Shown in pieces: positions 33,968 through 34,158 of a stretch of DNA of 34,158 nt (within the stretch, counting starts at the first letter, position 1; each line of letters starts with the position of its first letter). A program made the position numbers and the translations under genes. Below the pieces are notes generated by a model. That model made no database searches. It worked only from the letters and a program-made list of their open reading frames with translations, and had not been told where the DNA came from. The DNA comes from Desulfobulbus sp. (GTDB lineage: Bacteria; Desulfobacterota; Desulfobulbia; Desulfobulbales; Desulfobulbaceae): assembly GCA_009780825.1 (NCBI GenBank), contig WQZH01000021.1, forward strand, positions 1-34,158. Reading direction: 5' to 3'.

Positions 33968-33991
33968 CTTCGCGGCGCAATCGGGTATGAT
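33964..33991 (+). promoter_or_regulatory. strong sigma-70-like promoter of the initiator tRNA
   Basis: TTGACT at 33964-33969 and TATGAT at 33986-33991 are 16 nt apart and the tRNA starts 13 nt after the -10. The -10 is followed by a GC-rich discriminator (CGCCCG), which is typical of stringently controlled stable-RNA promoters. The -35 overlaps the thioesterase stop codon. Confidence 0.75.
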
Positions 33992-34004
33992 CGCCCGATC
34001 GTGA

Positions 34005-34081
<77 letters not shown>

Positions 34082-34089
34082 ATAAATTC

Positions 34090-34123
34090 AAGGAGTTACG
34101 GCGAAAGCTGTAACTCCTTTTTT
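34090..34123 (+). terminator. rho-independent terminator after tRNA-fMet
   Basis: AAGGAGTTAC at 34090-34099 pairs perfectly with GTAACTCCTT at 34110-34119, followed by TTTT. It ends the tRNA transcript 8 nt after the gene. Confidence 0.9.
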
Positions 34124-34128
34124 GTTGT

Positions 34129-34148
34129 TTTCTAACCTATTTCTAACC
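34129..34148. repeat. direct repeat TTTCTAACC, possible integration site
   Basis: Two copies of TTTCTAACC (34129-34137 and 34140-34148) are spaced with a period of 11 nt, just after the tRNA terminator. Short direct repeats beside a tRNA 3' end are typical of tyrosine-integrase attachment or arm sites. No integrase is in the window, so this is a guess. Confidence 0.35.
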
Positions 34149-34158
34149 AAGGGTGTAG

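Overview
The window reads as a chromosomal segment of a GC-rich, anaerobic Gram-negative bacterium, most likely a member of Desulfobacterota (Desulfobulbales-like). That placement is an inference from gene content: NrfHA nitrite reductase with ResB/ResC cytochrome c assembly proteins, a fused CobA-HemD, an adenylate kinase with a Cys-containing LID, a hom-apgM pair, and outer-membrane and periplasmic proteins (porin, YibQ-like deacetylase). No ribosomal RNA or other firm taxonomic marker is present.

Layout. Positions 1-2100 (+) are visibly AT-rich and hold an accessory module: the tail of an unknown gene, an Nmad2-like gene, an Nmad3-like gene and an orphan gene. Nmad2 and Nmad3 are predicted DNA nucleotide-modification-associated families. 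From about 2280 the composition turns GC-rich and core-like. 2285-3910 (-) encodes aat, crcB (fluoride channel) and a DUF190 protein. 4118-11761 (+) encodes a DamX-like AAA ATPase with a SPOR domain, ispH, nrfH, nrfA, a strong terminator, then resB, resC and mogA. 11953-16287 (-) is a tightly overlapping cluster of a HEAT-repeat protein, a DinG-type helicase, a polyprenyl diphosphate synthase and a YibQ-type deacetylase. 16543-19841 (+) has a receiver-GAF-histidine kinase whose ATP-lid looks scrambled by two compensating frameshifts, and an exported MsrA-MsrB fusion. 19842-20559 has no gene but holds structured repeats. 20632-22125 (-) is a porin with a good promoter and terminator. 22570-23246 (+) is an RHH antitoxin/PIN toxin pair. 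23327-25093 (-) is an exported FG-GAP/VCBS protein.

25274-29848 (-) is a tetrapyrrole operon: gmhA, a conserved gene of unknown function, hemC, cobA-hemD, and a small protein with the tri-tryptophan CULT (cereblon, thalidomide-binding) fold signature. 29948-30622 (-) is adk with its own terminator. 30928-33967 (+) is hom, apgM and a YbgC-type thioesterase, followed by an initiator tRNA with a strong promoter and terminator. Short direct repeats just after that terminator may mark an integration site.

How it fits together. NrfHA needs several c-type hemes, including one on an unusual CXXCK site; ResB/ResC can attach heme and hemC/cobA-hemD supply tetrapyrroles. hom and apgM probably serve threonine/methionine synthesis, with ApgM possibly standing in for homoserine kinase. 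The most interesting items are the bacterial CULT protein in a heme operon, the Nmad2-Nmad3 island at the left edge, and the damaged ATP-binding box in the hybrid kinase.
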